Shown piece after piece: positions 9,325 through 18,933 of a stretch of 64,000 bases of DNA. Origin of the DNA: Nematocida parisii ERTm1 (lineage: Eukaryota > Microsporidia); the NCBI RefSeq assembly GCF_000250985.1, contig NW_013524647.1:396983-460982 (forward strand), written 5' to 3'. Numbering within the stretch: the stretch's first letter is position 1; each line of letters starts with the position of its first letter. A program made the position numbers and the translations under genes. The notes beneath the pieces are model-generated. The model saw only the letters and a list, made by a program, of their open reading frames with translations, was not told the DNA's origin and searched no databases.

Positions 9325-10494
9325 ATGCACATCCTTCAGCAGTACAACACGAGCAGAGCAGAAGAATTGAAAGTAAGGATAGAAAAAAAGCAGCACAATA
9401 TTGAAAGATTAGACAAGATAAAGAACACGCTGAACCATCAGGTCAGGCAGTTAAAAGAAGAAATCGCCATAATACAGGAACCATCCTGTACAGTGGGAGA
9501 AATAGCCAAGAAGATGGGGAAGAATATCATTCTAGTGAAGACAACTACTGAAGGAAAGCATTTAGTACAGGTAGAACCACAGGTTGATTATGACAGTCTT
9601 AAGCTTGGGATGCGGGTCGCATTACGGAGTGACACGTATGCACTGTATAAAGTACTCCCGTCCAAGGTTGACCCGATTGTGTCTTTAATGATGGTTGAGA
9701 AGACGCCTGATTCAACGTATGATATGATTGGGGGGTTAAATGACCAGATAAAGGAGGTTAAGGAAGTGATTGAACTTCCAATTAAGCACCCGGAACTGTT
9801 TGAGTCACTTGGTATAGCACAGCCGAAGGGAGTACTTTTATACGGTCCACCAGGCACTGGGAAGACTCTTTTAGCACGGGCCGTAGCACACCACACACAG
9901 TGCAGGTTTATTCGTGTTTCTGGGTCTGAGCTAGTACAGAAGTATATAGGAGAAGGGTCCCGGCTAGTCAGGGAACTCTTCATAATGGCCCGGGAGCACG
10001 CCCCGTCAATCATTTTCATGGACGAGATAGACTCGATCGGATCGGTCAGGATGGAAGGTTCCAACGGGAGCAGTGAAGTACAGCGTACGATGCTAGAACT
10101 GCTTAACCAGCTGGACGGGTTTGAAGCCCATCAGAACATAAAGGTGATTATGGCCACTAACAGGATAGATATCCTCGATTCTGCCCTGCTCCGACCGGGG
10201 CGGATTGACAGGAAAATTGAATTCCCTGCCCCGAAGGAGGAGGCCCGGCTCGAAATATTAAAAATTCACTCACGGAAAATGAATTTAACAAAAAATATTG
10301 ACTTGTCGAAAATATCAGAAAAATTAGTGGGTGCGAGTGGTGCAGAGGTGAAGGGAGTCTGCACAGAGGCGGGTATGTTCGCACTACGAGAGAGGAGGAC
10401 TCATGTAACAAAAGATGACTTTGAAATGGCTGTAGCAAAAGTAATGAAGAAGACTGCTGACCCGAACTTAGACCTAAGAAAACTGCTAAAATAA
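9325..10494 (+). CDS. RPT6: 26S proteasome ATPase subunit Rpt6
   Basis: A 389-residue AAA ATPase of the proteasome base ring, which unfolds substrates for the 20S core. An N-terminal coiled coil covers about 10-50, then the OB domain. Walker A is GPPGTGKT at 174-181, Walker B ends with D233-E234 in [11 protein letters not shown], and the second region has [18 protein letters not shown]. Among the six Rpt paralogues it matches Rpt6 best because of [22 protein letters not shown] and [20 protein letters not shown]. The C-terminus is LRKLLK; the gate-opening HbYX motif is absent, as expected for Rpt6. Length is about normal (about 400). The first ATG is used, 20 residues before the coiled coil becomes regular. 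Confidence 0.95.
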   Translation: MHILQQYNTSRAEELKVRIEKKQHNIERLDKIKNTLNHQVRQLKEEIAIIQEPSCTVGEIAKKMGKNIILVKTTTEGKHLVQVEPQVDYDSLKLGMRVALRSDTYALYKVLPSKVDPIVSLMMVEKTPDSTYDMIGGLNDQIKEVKEVIELPIKHPELFESLGIAQPKGVLLYGPPGTGKTLLARAVAHHTQCRFIRVSGSELVQKYIGEGSRLVRELFIMAREHAPSIIFMDEIDSIGSVRMEGSNGSSEVQRTMLELLNQLDGFEAHQNIKVIMATNRIDILDSALLRPGRIDRKIEFPAPKEEARLEILKIHSRKMNLTKNIDLSKISEKLVGASGAEVKGVCTEAGMFALRERRTHVTKDDFEMAVAKVMKKTADPNLDLRKLLK

Positions 10495-10600
10495 ACAGAA
10501 ACATTTCACTTTACTTCCTGCACGGGTGTGGCGTATTGACTGGGTCTGCGTATGCTTACAGTCCATAATTTATATTTATTCTGTGTGGAGTGCTCATGAA

Positions 10601-10617
10601 TAACCCGAATAACCCGA
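10601..10617. promoter_or_regulatory. TAACCCGA octamer pair upstream of eL6
   Basis: Copies start at 10601 and 10610, 161-177 bp before the eL6 start. This is one of five closely spaced pairs in the window; see the finding on the octamer. Confidence 0.5.
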
Positions 10618-10767
10618 ATTTCAATAATCATGGATAATTAAGAATATTTTACAGGGCAGTAAGTGGAATAAAAGTGTTCTTTAAGTGGCCTCTGTGCATA
10701 TTTTAATTATTCAGTGCGTCTGGGCATCTTTTCGGTTTCTGTATTTCTATTTATTTTTTTATTTTTC

Positions 10768-10777
10768 TGCCCCCCAG
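10768..10777 (+). promoter_or_regulatory. CCC-like signal touching the eL6 start codon
   Basis: A pyrimidine tract ending in CTGCCCCCCAG abuts the ATG at 10778. CCC-like motifs just before start codons have been described as transcription signals in microsporidia. The same arrangement precedes uS3 in this window. It also resembles a 3-prime splice site; see the rejected list. Confidence 0.65.
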
Positions 10778-11320
10778 ATGATTAGAAACATTATAATAAA
10801 CAAGCAGGACAATGGGAAGTATGAAGCAGATGACATTCCCAGCAAAGTACTCAGATGGATAGATGAGAACAAGAGGCACACTGACGCTGAGAGATCTGAT
10901 ATAATTGAAGGACAGGTTGTGGTGGTTCTTAAAGGGCAGTACACTTCTCTCAGAGGGGTAATCGTAAAAAAGCTTCCAAAGAACTTAGTTCTGATCAGTG
11001 GACCATCTAAGATTAATGGAATGACATTCGCTGTAGTAAACCAAAGATTTGTCCATCCTGTTTCTGTCTTTGTTCCTCTGAAGAGAGACTTTATTGACTC
11101 AATCGAGGTGAACGAAGAGGGGATAAGTGCGATAAGAGACTGGACCACTGAGAATGCCGTAGATCTTGAAATATTAGACTTAATAAACGTAGATGGAAAG
11201 CAGAGCATAATAGACATGGCAATAGAGAAGGAATGTGCAGGTATTAAAGGATTAAAGACGTACTTTGCCACTCCATTCACTCTCCCAAAGAGCATTGACC
11301 CAATGAGCGCCTTCTACTAA
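10778..11320 (+). CDS. RPL6: Ribosomal protein eL6
   Basis: A 180-residue large-subunit ribosomal protein. The KOW-like core is clear: IIEGQVVVVLKGQYTSLRGVIV, then NLVLISGPSKINGMTFAVVNQRFVHPVS, matching eL6 in yeast and animals. The open frame continues upstream to an ATG at 10685, but the extra 31 residues are Phe/Tyr/Leu-rich and come from a pyrimidine tract, so ATG 10778, directly after a CCC-like signal, is taken as the start. With it the N-terminus (YEADDIPSKVLRW) aligns with the start of fungal eL6. The C-terminus ending in a TLPKSIDPMSAFY tail is somewhat shorter than in yeast. Confidence 0.9.
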   Translation: MIRNIIINKQDNGKYEADDIPSKVLRWIDENKRHTDAERSDIIEGQVVVVLKGQYTSLRGVIVKKLPKNLVLISGPSKINGMTFAVVNQRFVHPVSVFVPLKRDFIDSIEVNEEGISAIRDWTTENAVDLEILDLINVDGKQSIIDMAIEKECAGIKGLKTYFATPFTLPKSIDPMSAFY

Positions 11321-11384
11321 AATTACTAATAAAATACGTTATAGGAAAGTACTAGATTTATTCACATTAGAAATAACGGGCACC

Positions 11385-13352
11385 CTAGCGTGCACTATTT
11401 TTTGGAGTATTATCCAGTGCAGTGGCTTTAGACAGAACTCTTAGAATTTCATCTGCTGCTGGATACTTGCCACTGCCCACCACGGGGAGTGGCAGTGTTT
11501 TATACACGGACATAAACATGCGTCGGTTTATATAATGCGGTGTAACCGTATATGAACTAATCCCGTGATAACTCGTTATGGAGATATTTCTGATGGTTAG
11601 ATTCACTCGCGTACCGGCTGATGCCGTCTTGAATGTATCTTGGATGTCCCGTATAAGAGGCAAAAGAGTTCTTTCTGGGTTATTTGCTGGTACGTAAATT
11701 CCGTACTTTCTTATACTGGGAACCGATTTAATGAACGAACTAATCGGCCATTCGTGTGCTGTGGTAGTACCAGGTGCATACGGGAATTCAATTGCACGTA
11801 TGGTTGTTTTATACTTTGTATTTATATCCAGCAGGATTGGGATGACTTTCATTGGGTTTACTGTTGTTCTTTTCACATCGAGTGTGGTTAAGTGCCGCAG
11901 TGAAGATATTCCGTATAAGACATTATAAGTATCCCTTGCACTGGCAGTTACATCTTCAACAAGTACGACAGTTTTAACCGTAGATGTACTGGGGATAGTA
12001 AATGTTGATCTATTAACGGACTTTACTGTGTTACTCACATGGATCTCAATTGTGCCTAATTTTGGAAGATTATCGTACTTCACGTGCTTTGAGAAGAAGA
12101 GTCTGTCCGGCCCCAGTAAATATTCTAGTGATGAGGAGATCGGCGACTGTCCAGTGAGCAGCCTGGAAATGAAATTATTTATCATGTTCTGGATTGTGTG
12201 GTATGCCTTTTCTGCCCTATAAGAAGGCGGGTAGTACTTTTTAAACCCGAATTTCGTGATGTCCGTTTTTTCCAGGTATTCAAGAGCCTTCTCCGTTATA
12301 AACAGCGTATGCGACAGAATCAGTCCTTTAAGCAGGGAAATAGAATGATTCTGCTTCCTTATAACTTCATCCCGTAAAATACTTGTAAGAAGTGCCGAGT
12401 ACTCTTTTATATGACTAACACCGCCTGGATGGTCTAATATGAGCGTATCTGTCCTTCCGAATATAACGAATAAGTCGTTCATAATACTTGCAGATATAAT
12501 TGTATTCTCCTCTATTTGAATGTTCATATTTGAGAAGGTATACGTGCTGTTATTCATTATGAATGTACTGAATAGTTCAGTTGATTGTCTTGCTGTTCTT
12601 TTAGTGTACGGCCTTACAGTGAGCTGTACGGTACTTCTCTCATGGATATTCTCGGTTACTTTTGCGTGCAGGGATATATTTCCTATTCTACGGCACAGGC
12701 ACAGTTCAAGAAACCTTTTTATCCAATTATGCTGCTTTGCATTAAGAAACCACTGTATTTTATCCCTGGGTACCATTTTATATGCGGGCAGAGGACTATT
12801 TGGTAGGTTTATCCTGTTTATCTCATTAATCACACTATGCAAGGTATTCCTTATCCTGGGATTGGCCCTTAGCAGAAGAAGAAGGTTTTCCTTAAAGCAC
12901 TCTACTTTAGTAAATGGCCGGGCACTCTCAGGAATATCAATTAATACTTCATTCGGGTCTAAATGGAAGTGTGTCCACCCCCAGATCACATCAACGAATT
13001 CTGAGAAATCCATTTTTCTGTTTTCTGAGTACCTTATAATACCCGTCATACTGAAAAACTCTTCTAACCCCTTAAAGTACTCCTTTGGAATGGGCAGTGA
13101 CCCTACTGTGGATAAATCGTATAATGTATCATCTGTTATCCTTTTTGTATACTTCCCATTAATCCAGTCCCTACTGTACGTAATACTGTGCGTAGTAAAT
13201 CCCTGCACTAATTCCTTATCAATGAGTACTTTAGTCTGTCTGTCATCTGAGAATAGTACCAGTCTTTCATCGAATATGTACTTACCAAAGCATTTATGAC
13301 TAAGTGATATTATAGCGTATACTATAATAAGTGTACGAATCATTTCTCGCAT
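11385..13352 (-). CDS. Secreted protein of unknown function, 655 residues
   Basis: Not recognised. The first 22 residues (MIRTLIIVYAIISLSHKCFG core) form a convincing signal peptide. No second membrane segment follows, so the protein is probably exported or kept in the secretory lumen. The body is mixed alpha/beta, with a Thr/Ser-rich strand region around 450-600 (for example SSLRHLTTLDVKRT and TVNLTIRNISI-like stretches) that has the rhythm of leucine-rich or beta-solenoid repeats without being regular. Few cysteines are present. Large secreted proteins without known domains are common lineage-specific families in microsporidia, and a surface or host-exposed role is inferred only from the signal peptide. 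Confidence 0.75.
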   Translation of the reverse strand: MREMIRTLIIVYAIISLSHKCFGKYIFDERLVLFSDDRQTKVLIDKELVQGFTTHSITYSRDWINGKYTKRITDDTLYDLSTVGSLPIPKEYFKGLEEFFSMTGIIRYSENRKMDFSEFVDVIWGWTHFHLDPNEVLIDIPESARPFTKVECFKENLLLLLRANPRIRNTLHSVINEINRINLPNSPLPAYKMVPRDKIQWFLNAKQHNWIKRFLELCLCRRIGNISLHAKVTENIHERSTVQLTVRPYTKRTARQSTELFSTFIMNNSTYTFSNMNIQIEENTIISASIMNDLFVIFGRTDTLILDHPGGVSHIKEYSALLTSILRDEVIRKQNHSISLLKGLILSHTLFITEKALEYLEKTDITKFGFKKYYPPSYRAEKAYHTIQNMINNFISRLLTGQSPISSSLEYLLGPDRLFFSKHVKYDNLPKLGTIEIHVSNTVKSVNRSTFTIPSTSTVKTVVLVEDVTASARDTYNVLYGISSLRHLTTLDVKRTTVNPMKVIPILLDINTKYKTTIRAIEFPYAPGTTTAHEWPISSFIKSVPSIRKYGIYVPANNPERTLLPLIRDIQDTFKTASAGTRVNLTIRNISITSYHGISSYTVTPHYINRRMFMSVYKTLPLPVVGSGKYPAADEILRVLSKATALDNTPKNSAR

Positions 13353-13484
13353 GCATAATCATACACCAAGTAATTTAAACAGTCTTTGAAACATTCCCTC
13401 GAATTATAATAATAACCAATATATGGCATAATAAACCAAACACATAAACAGACTAATACGCTGAATTATCCCTAAATATTTAAT

Positions 13485-15070
13485 CTAATTATCATCCAGT
13501 ATCTTTTTATACAAAGAATCATCACTGCTCCCAAATGCTTCGCCTGTTGTATTTGAAGTATCCGCACTGTCTTCTAAATCAATGAGCTCATCATTACTGT
13601 GATTACCGTCTGATGAACTGGCCGTGTTTGTATCTGGCTCTTCCTGAGCACTCTCTAAGTCATCTACATTAAGTATGAACTCTTTTTCATCCAACCTTTT
13701 AAATGCGTATATTGACTCGTGCATCCACTCCACCTGCACACATACGGGGTCTATTACTGGATCCTTCTTGTTCTTCCAAACACTTCTTATTCTTCCATTT
13801 CCTGTTGTAATAAGGTGTGTCACTTTATTTACTGAACCATGACTAAAAGTCTGTCCGCCATGGTGCTTAAACAAAAGATTTAAATAAAGCGTGTACTCAT
13901 TCACACTTGAAAATATTTCTGCTGTGCACCCTTTGAAAATTTCTTTCTTTTTTTTGAGGATACTTGCAGTGTCCTGCTGCGTTGAGAAGAATTCTGTGTG
14001 CACCTCCTTTAACCCAGAAAGTACTTTTTCTAATTCATTGTCAAAATACGTTAATATACACTCTCTGTCAATTAATTCGATTAAGTCATTTTTGTTTCTG
14101 AATACTTCTCCTACTGGACTATTCCTTACATCCTCAGAAAGTGCACTTTTCATGCCCTGTAATGCTTCAGGACTGTTTATATCATCTGTTTGGAAGTAGT
14201 AATACGGTCTTATTGGGTATAAATTATCAACAAATCCCCATACATCTGGTCTATCATCTAATATTACCACGTGTTTAGAATTTGTTGGGAAGAGTCTCTT
14301 TATGTCCTTGTCAAAACACCCGAAATTATCATCTCTGCTTATAATCCTGCTGCCGAATAATTTACCCGTTGGGTCTAATAACCCTGCAATAGAGCATGCA
14401 TACGACTTGTTCCCCATTGTATAAATGTGTATTTCATAATATTTCGATACTTCTTCTAAGAACCACTGTAAATTATCCCGTAGTTTCACATAATAAGAGT
14501 GCCCTTCTATTTTTATTTCTCGTATGTCATTGAATGTTCTTTCTTTTTTTTCTGTATATCTAATAATTCAGCACTCCCTGTGAGTTTTCTTCTTTTTCTT
14601 TGGTCTATATTTATATCTGTAATACGCCTGGTCCTGTTACTATTTATATTATTAGACTTATCACAGTCTAAGCCCATTTTTATTTCTTTACTTATGGATT
14701 CTTCTATACACGCCGTCATATCTCCAGATATTTCTGGGGTACTTTGGGCTGTTTCATTATCCGGAGTAGAAGTATCGGGTGACTCCTGGGTTAAGTAAGG
14801 CCTCAGTGCTTCAAAATACTTTTTGAACTTTCCCGATGCACTCGTATGAATGACTGTCTGGTCTAAATCCAGAAGCAATACTAACCTCTTGCTTTTAACA
14901 GTGCCAGTGTACATTTCTTCATTAACTCTCTCTGCTTCTTTTTTATTTAGAAGTAAGCTTGTGTTATTATGAAGGAGTGTAAATAATTCCTCACTCCGCT
15001 CATTCACATCTGCACCACAGCACCCACACATTCCCTCTATCCTCACTGGATGATTACACTGTTCAACCAT
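13485..15070 (-). CDS. FCP1: RNA polymerase II CTD phosphatase FCP1, split by a frameshift
   Basis: Fcp1 removes phosphates from the Pol II CTD to recycle the enzyme. The upstream frame (15070 to 14513) starts MVEQCNHPVRIEGMCGCCG, a family N-terminal C/H motif, and carries the DxDxT catalytic motif in LLDLDQTVIHT. The downstream frame (open through FNDIREIKIEGHSYYVKLRD to stop 13485) carries the rest of the phosphatase fold (EIHIYTMGNKSYA, VVILDDRPDVW) and a BRCT domain near the C-terminus, then an acidic tail. The frames are offset by -1 and overlap at a run of eight A (14544-14551, seen as T on +), where A-AAA-AAG lies in frame. One missing A, or programmed slippage, would explain it. An upstream extension to 15196 would overlap the ankyrin gene and is unlikely. 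Confidence 0.88.
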
Positions 15071-15095
15071 TAATTCATAAAAAATATTTATTATT

Positions 15096-15410
15096 TCATC
15101 TCTCCATACACTCCATGACCCTCTTGCTGTTATGCAGAACTGCCAGGAAGTATGGGCAGTAATTTTTACTGTTCTGCTCGTGCATGGACAGTCCACTGCT
15201 CATAAGAAAAGTGGCAATTTTTGGTTTATTGTAGAGTGCAGCAATATGAAGGAGTGTCGTATTTGAATTTGTTCGTATTTCTGTTGGGCTTATCTCGTGG
15301 ATTTCCAATAAATTTTTGAATCTTTTTAAGTTTCCTGATTTGACGTGTTTTCTGAATAATTCAAAAAGACAATTCTTATTCTTGCTTTGCTGCCTTAATT
15401 CTTGGCTCAT
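15096..15410 (-). CDS. Small ankyrin-repeat protein
   Basis: A 104-residue protein with about two ankyrin repeats: NTTLLHIAALYNKPKIATFLMSSGLSM fits the consensus G-T-LH-AA-GH-V-LL--GA, and the following NSKNYCPYFLAVLHNSKRVMECM is a second, degenerate unit. The first part (LFRKHVKSGNLKRFKNLLEIHEIS) is a cap-like repeat. Ankyrin repeats mediate protein binding; the partner is unknown. It ends 25 bp before FCP1 on the same strand, and is divergent from CCT1 with about 60 bp between. An ATG four codons upstream (15422) is possible. Confidence 0.75.
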   Translation of the reverse strand: MSQELRQQSKNKNCLFELFRKHVKSGNLKRFKNLLEIHEISPTEIRTNSNTTLLHIAALYNKPKIATFLMSSGLSMHEQNSKNYCPYFLAVLHNSKRVMECMER

Positions 15411-15472
15411 AAATACAAACAATGGACTCTCTCAATAACAACAGAATATAATAAAAATAATTTTAGTATACC

Positions 15473-17068
15473 ATGTCAGTTCAAGAATTATTTGTGGATG
15501 GTGAGAGACTGACAGGAAGTTCTGCAAGGAGCAAGAATTTGTCAGCAATTATGAGCATTGCTAATACGGTCAAGTCATCGTATGGGCCAAATGGGTTAGA
15601 CAAAATGATAATAAGCAAGATAGGTGATGTGTCGATTACGAATGATGGAGCAACTATCTTATCATCACTACAGAGCACGGACTCTGCTGGGAGGATATTA
15701 ATAGACTTAGCTGTACAGCAGGATGAAGAGGTAGGGGATGGGACTACTAGTGTTGTTTTATTAGCTGCTGCATTAATAGAGTACGGGATAGGCTTAATAG
15801 AGGATGGCGTACATCCCACGATTGTTGTTTCTGGGTACAAGACTGCGTTTAAGCATTCTGTTGGGTTTATTAGGAATACTCTTGAGAAGAAAATGAAGCA
15901 CGTGGGGCATGCCGATCTGTTAAAAATATGTGAGAGCACTATTTCCAGCAAGGTTATTAGGTGCAGCAGTGGTTTATTCAGTAAATTAATGGTTGATTCT
16001 GTCCAGGCCGTGAAACGGGTTGAGTTAGACAAGAGCATATCCTACCCAATTGAGGAGATTAACATACTAAAGAAGCAAGGGAAGAGCATGGATGAGAGTA
16101 TGTTTATAGCTGGGTATGCGATAAACTGTGTACCCAGCAGTAATTTAATGCCCACACGAGTTAACAGGGCACGGATTGTGTGCTTAGACATGGACTTACA
16201 GCAGATGAAAATGGGGCTGTCCGTGAAAATAACTGCTGAAACACCTGACGACTTAGAAAAAATTCGGGAGAAAGAGATTACTAACTCACACGATAAGATC
16301 AGGAAGCTTTTAAAACACGGTGTAAATGTAATATTTACTACAAAGGGAATCAGTGATGGGTGCACTAAATTACTTATTGAAGCAGGTGCTCTTGGCATAC
16401 GCAGATGCAAGAAAGAGGACTTGGAAAGAATTGCTGCAACAACCGGTACAAAAGTGTACTCTTCTTTTGAGGATGTGACTGGAGAAGAGTTTGTTCCCAT
16501 GATTGGCACGGCTGACAGTGTACACATAGAAATCCTTGGGGAGGAGAGGTGTACTGTTATAAGCACTTCAAAGGGCGTAGGTGCCTCTATTATTCTAAGG
16601 GGAGCCAATGAGCAAATACTTGATGAGATGGAAAGAAGTGTACACGACGGACTGTGCACTCTTAAAAGAACCTTGGAAAGTAAGTCCGTGGTTGTAGGAG
16701 GAGGTGCCTTTGAAACTGCTCTTGGTGTGTACATCTCTAACTTTGGCCTGTCCTTCGGCACAAACGAGCAAGTGGTCATCCAGAAGTTTGGAGATGCCCT
16801 TTTAAGAATCCCAAAGACGCTTTTAGTAAATGCCGCCCTGGATACAAATGAAGTGTATGCTAAGCTACTCTCTGAGCACGACAAGTGCAACTGGGACATG
16901 GGCTTGGACCTTGAAAAGGGCACTGTCGTGGATAACTTTAAGAAGGGAGTAATTGAACCACTTGACACAAAATTAAAGGCACTCCGTGCAGCCACAGAAG
17001 CAGCCATAAGCATCCTGCGAATTGATGAAGTGATTGTCCTGGCAGAGGATGAACCCCCTAAGAAATAG
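15473..17068 (+). CDS. CCT1: Chaperonin TCP-1 subunit alpha
   Basis: A 531-residue group II chaperonin subunit; eight paralogues form the CCT/TRiC ring that folds actin and tubulin. ATP-site motifs are intact: KSSYGPNGLDKMI, ITNDGATIL near residue 60, and GDGTTSVVLLAAALI near 90. The equatorial C-terminal half shows SIILRGANEQILDEMERSVHDGLCTLKR, SKSVVVGGGAFE and ATEAAISILRIDEVI. The pattern of these segments fits the alpha subunit best among the eight. Length is normal (about 545-560) with a slightly short tail. The ATG follows ATAATTTTAGTATACC and gives the expected N-terminus. Confidence 0.93.
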   Translation: MSVQELFVDGERLTGSSARSKNLSAIMSIANTVKSSYGPNGLDKMIISKIGDVSITNDGATILSSLQSTDSAGRILIDLAVQQDEEVGDGTTSVVLLAAALIEYGIGLIEDGVHPTIVVSGYKTAFKHSVGFIRNTLEKKMKHVGHADLLKICESTISSKVIRCSSGLFSKLMVDSVQAVKRVELDKSISYPIEEINILKKQGKSMDESMFIAGYAINCVPSSNLMPTRVNRARIVCLDMDLQQMKMGLSVKITAETPDDLEKIREKEITNSHDKIRKLLKHGVNVIFTTKGISDGCTKLLIEAGALGIRRCKKEDLERIAATTGTKVYSSFEDVTGEEFVPMIGTADSVHIEILGEERCTVISTSKGVGASIILRGANEQILDEMERSVHDGLCTLKRTLESKSVVVGGGAFETALGVYISNFGLSFGTNEQVVIQKFGDALLRIPKTLLVNAALDTNEVYAKLLSEHDKCNWDMGLDLEKGTVVDNFKKGVIEPLDTKLKALRAATEAAISILRIDEVIVLAEDEPPKK

Positions 17069-17441
17069 CCCGAATACCCCCTGAAACATGACTCGCGTGG
17101 TATCTGGGAATTTCTTATTAATTAATAAAATGTTATTCTACCCCATTTATAAAACACATTCGGCTCATTTGATGCACTTCCTCAGAATAGGCCGGAACAC
17201 GTGTCAGAGAGTTCAGGAATCAGTCAATCAGGTGACTCTATAAAATGTATCAATGAACACTCAGGACGTAATAATTGGACGGCTGTGCATGGAGTAGAAT
17301 ATTTTGTTTCTTTTCTGTTTAAGAATTGGTTTTTTCCGCTTTGCCTCTTTCTGATTTGTGTAGGTGGCATCAGATCATTGGTACATTAATAAGGAAACTT
17401 GAAAACAAAGTATTTATATCAGAAATAACGAATTTCCTAGA
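17069..17441. other. Intergenic; possible non-ATG mini-ORF only
   Basis: A frame from 17201 to 17389 encodes 62 residues ending in a hydrophobic segment (FFPLCLFLICVGGI) but begins with GTG and has no internal ATG, so it is not called. Otherwise AT-rich DNA with one TAGCCCGAATACCC near 17067. Confidence 0.5.
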
Positions 17442-17792
17442 ATGAACAAACAAAGCATAAAAATTTTCTTAATGATGGCGATTGCACTTGTACTTATCTC
17501 AAGTGCAGTCAAGGCAGAAGTTCCTCCAAGTGCTAGAACAGGCGCAGGACCAGCTAAAAATCCAAATGCTCCCCATCATGGAGGCAGCAGTGATGGAGAT
17601 GATGACGGTTTTATTACCCACATATTCTTTGCTTCAATTGAAATTTCTGACGGGCATGGCAAGCTGTACAGGTTCATTACCAGTCCATTTATGACTGTTA
17701 CTGGATTTATTTTTGCAATTGTACTTGTGGCAGGAGGTTTATTCTGCATTCTTGGATCTGGCGGAAGCAGCAGCATTGGTGGATCAGCATAA
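17442..17792 (+). CDS. Small secreted or membrane protein, unknown
   Basis: Not recognised. 116 residues: a signal peptide at 1-25 (IFLMMAIALVLISSAVKA, likely cut after KAE), a Gly/Pro/Asp-rich stretch (GGSSDGDDDG), and one transmembrane helix at about 88-108 (TVTGFIFAIVLVAGGLFCILG), then a Gly/Ser tail. The topology predicts a type I membrane protein with about 60 residues outside the cytosol and almost nothing inside. It stands alone between CCT1 and eIF5A. Small secretory proteins of this kind in microsporidia can be spore coat or plasma-membrane components, but nothing here shows that. Confidence 0.75.
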   Translation: MNKQSIKIFLMMAIALVLISSAVKAEVPPSARTGAGPAKNPNAPHHGGSSDGDDDGFITHIFFASIEISDGHGKLYRFITSPFMTVTGFIFAIVLVAGGLFCILGSGGSSSIGGSA

Positions 17793-18146
17793 GCGTATTA
17801 AATAAATCTAGCACTTAATTTTAAACAGCTCTATCTTATATCCTGGCACAGCCCGGAATTTATTGAAGTGTTTTATTTATTGGCTCTGTATACGCGGCAT
17901 GCAGGCAAGTATTTGAAATATTCAGCTGCATGAATAGAAAGCATTTTAATAGTAAATTTAAGCACAGAGCCTATTTAAGCACTTCTGCTGTGGCAATAAA
18001 TAAAGGAAGTCTTAGAGGGTTTCGGGTTATTTGGCCAGTTTGAATTTATTTCTTCTATAATTATGAATATTTCAACAAACAGCGGAAACACTCTTTGCAC
18101 AAGACTCTTGCACAAAATTATCGAGTGTTTACACTTTCCTGGCACT
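17793..18146. other. Convergent intergenic region
   Basis: No gene seen. Contains one TCGGGTTA octamer (18022-18029) and AT-rich DNA. Confidence 0.55.
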
Positions 18147-18629
18147 TTACTCTGCCTTTGAGGTTATGTCAGTTACAACCACTAAATATGGAGTGTCTAC
18201 AAGCTTAAATCTAACAGTTCCATTGGCACCCACTAATGCAGAATGCTTTTTAATCTCTTCAATGGTTTCTGGTGAGATTCTGTCAAGGGCCACTGTAATA
18301 ATTTCAGCATTCTCTTCATTAAGAACAACAAGAGAGTTGTCGTTCTCGTTGATTTCCATAAACTCACATGGGATCTTGACAAGAGTACAAATTGTAAGAT
18401 TTGTCTTGGATCCTTCTGTGAACTGGTAGTTCTTTCCTGTAACTAGGTTAATTCCCTGGAAGCAGAATTTAGCTGCTCCGTGCTTTCCTGGCTTGGACTT
18501 TGCTATGCTAGTTATTTCCACTAGCTTTACTCCTCCATCATTTATAAATATAATATGTTTTGGTCTAATTTCCTGTGTCTGGATCATGTCAGTTACCATT
18601 CCACTTGCCTCATTCTCATCAAATGCCAT
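18147..18629 (-). CDS. Translation factor eIF5A
   Basis: A 160-residue eIF5A, which relieves ribosome stalling and requires a hypusine residue. The hypusine loop is SKPGKHGAAK with the modified lysine at position 49, next to the conserved G48 and H50. The N-terminal SH3-like domain reads IRPKHIIFINDGGVKLVEI, and the C-terminal OB fold includes the LVVLNEENAEIITVALDR segment. The length matches fungal eIF5A (157). Its ATG at 18629 is preceded by CCAACCCCATG, a CCC-like signal typical of highly expressed microsporidian genes. Confidence 0.93.
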   Translation of the reverse strand: MAFDENEASGMVTDMIQTQEIRPKHIIFINDGGVKLVEITSIAKSKPGKHGAAKFCFQGINLVTGKNYQFTEGSKTNLTICTLVKIPCEFMEINENDNSLVVLNEENAEIITVALDRISPETIEEIKKHSALVGANGTVRFKLVDTPYLVVVTDITSKAE

Positions 18630-18635
18630 TTTACA

Positions 18636-18644
18636 TGGGGTTGG
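18636..18644 (-). promoter_or_regulatory. CCC-like signal before eIF5A
   Basis: On the minus strand CCAACCCCA lies 7 bp upstream of the ATG. Compare the CCC tracts before eL6 and uS3. Confidence 0.5.
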
Positions 18645-18933
18645 AAATAAAATTTATATATACTTTGCCATACAATAAAAAATAAAAACAGAATTATACT
18701 TTCTGTTATAATAATAGACTAATTATTACGTATAAATAACTGAGTATACATATATTTATGTGTGTACTAATACTATTATAATATACCCACATAAATCACT
18801 CTTTTATAAATTCCGTTATTAACATATTTTATTATTATTCTGGTAATTTATCCGTTATTTACGTTATATTTGATGCTTATTTCTATGCGTAGTGTAATTA
18901 TCGCAGAGTATATGAACATTATCTACTACTGGA
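18645..18933. other. AT-rich intergenic region
   Basis: No gene or repeat recognised between eIF5A and RFC4 (both minus strand). Confidence 0.5.

Noticed and set aside
10659-10777. Possible intron before eL6 (GTAAGT at 10659, pyrimidine tract and CAG at 10777)
   Set aside because: No coding exon with an open ATG precedes it (ATG at 10630 runs into a stop after three codons), and uS3 has the same CCCCCAG tract without a matching GTAAGT. The CCC-like signal explains it better, though a leader intron is not excluded.
10685-10777. N-terminal extension of eL6 from ATG 10685
   Set aside because: 31 residues of Phe/Tyr/Leu from a pyrimidine tract, not found in the family.
12520-13299. 259-residue plus-strand frame
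   Set aside because: Antisense to the 655-residue secreted protein; no domain.
15071-15196. N-terminal extension of FCP1 overlapping the ankyrin gene
   Set aside because: No family likeness; the Cys/His motif that begins FCP1 starts right after ATG 15070.
16042-17013. 323-residue frame antisense to CCT1
   Set aside because: Shadow frame of a well-supported chaperonin gene.
17201-17389. 62-residue frame with a hydrophobic end
   Set aside because: Starts with GTG, has no ATG, and shows only vague likeness to small membrane proteins.
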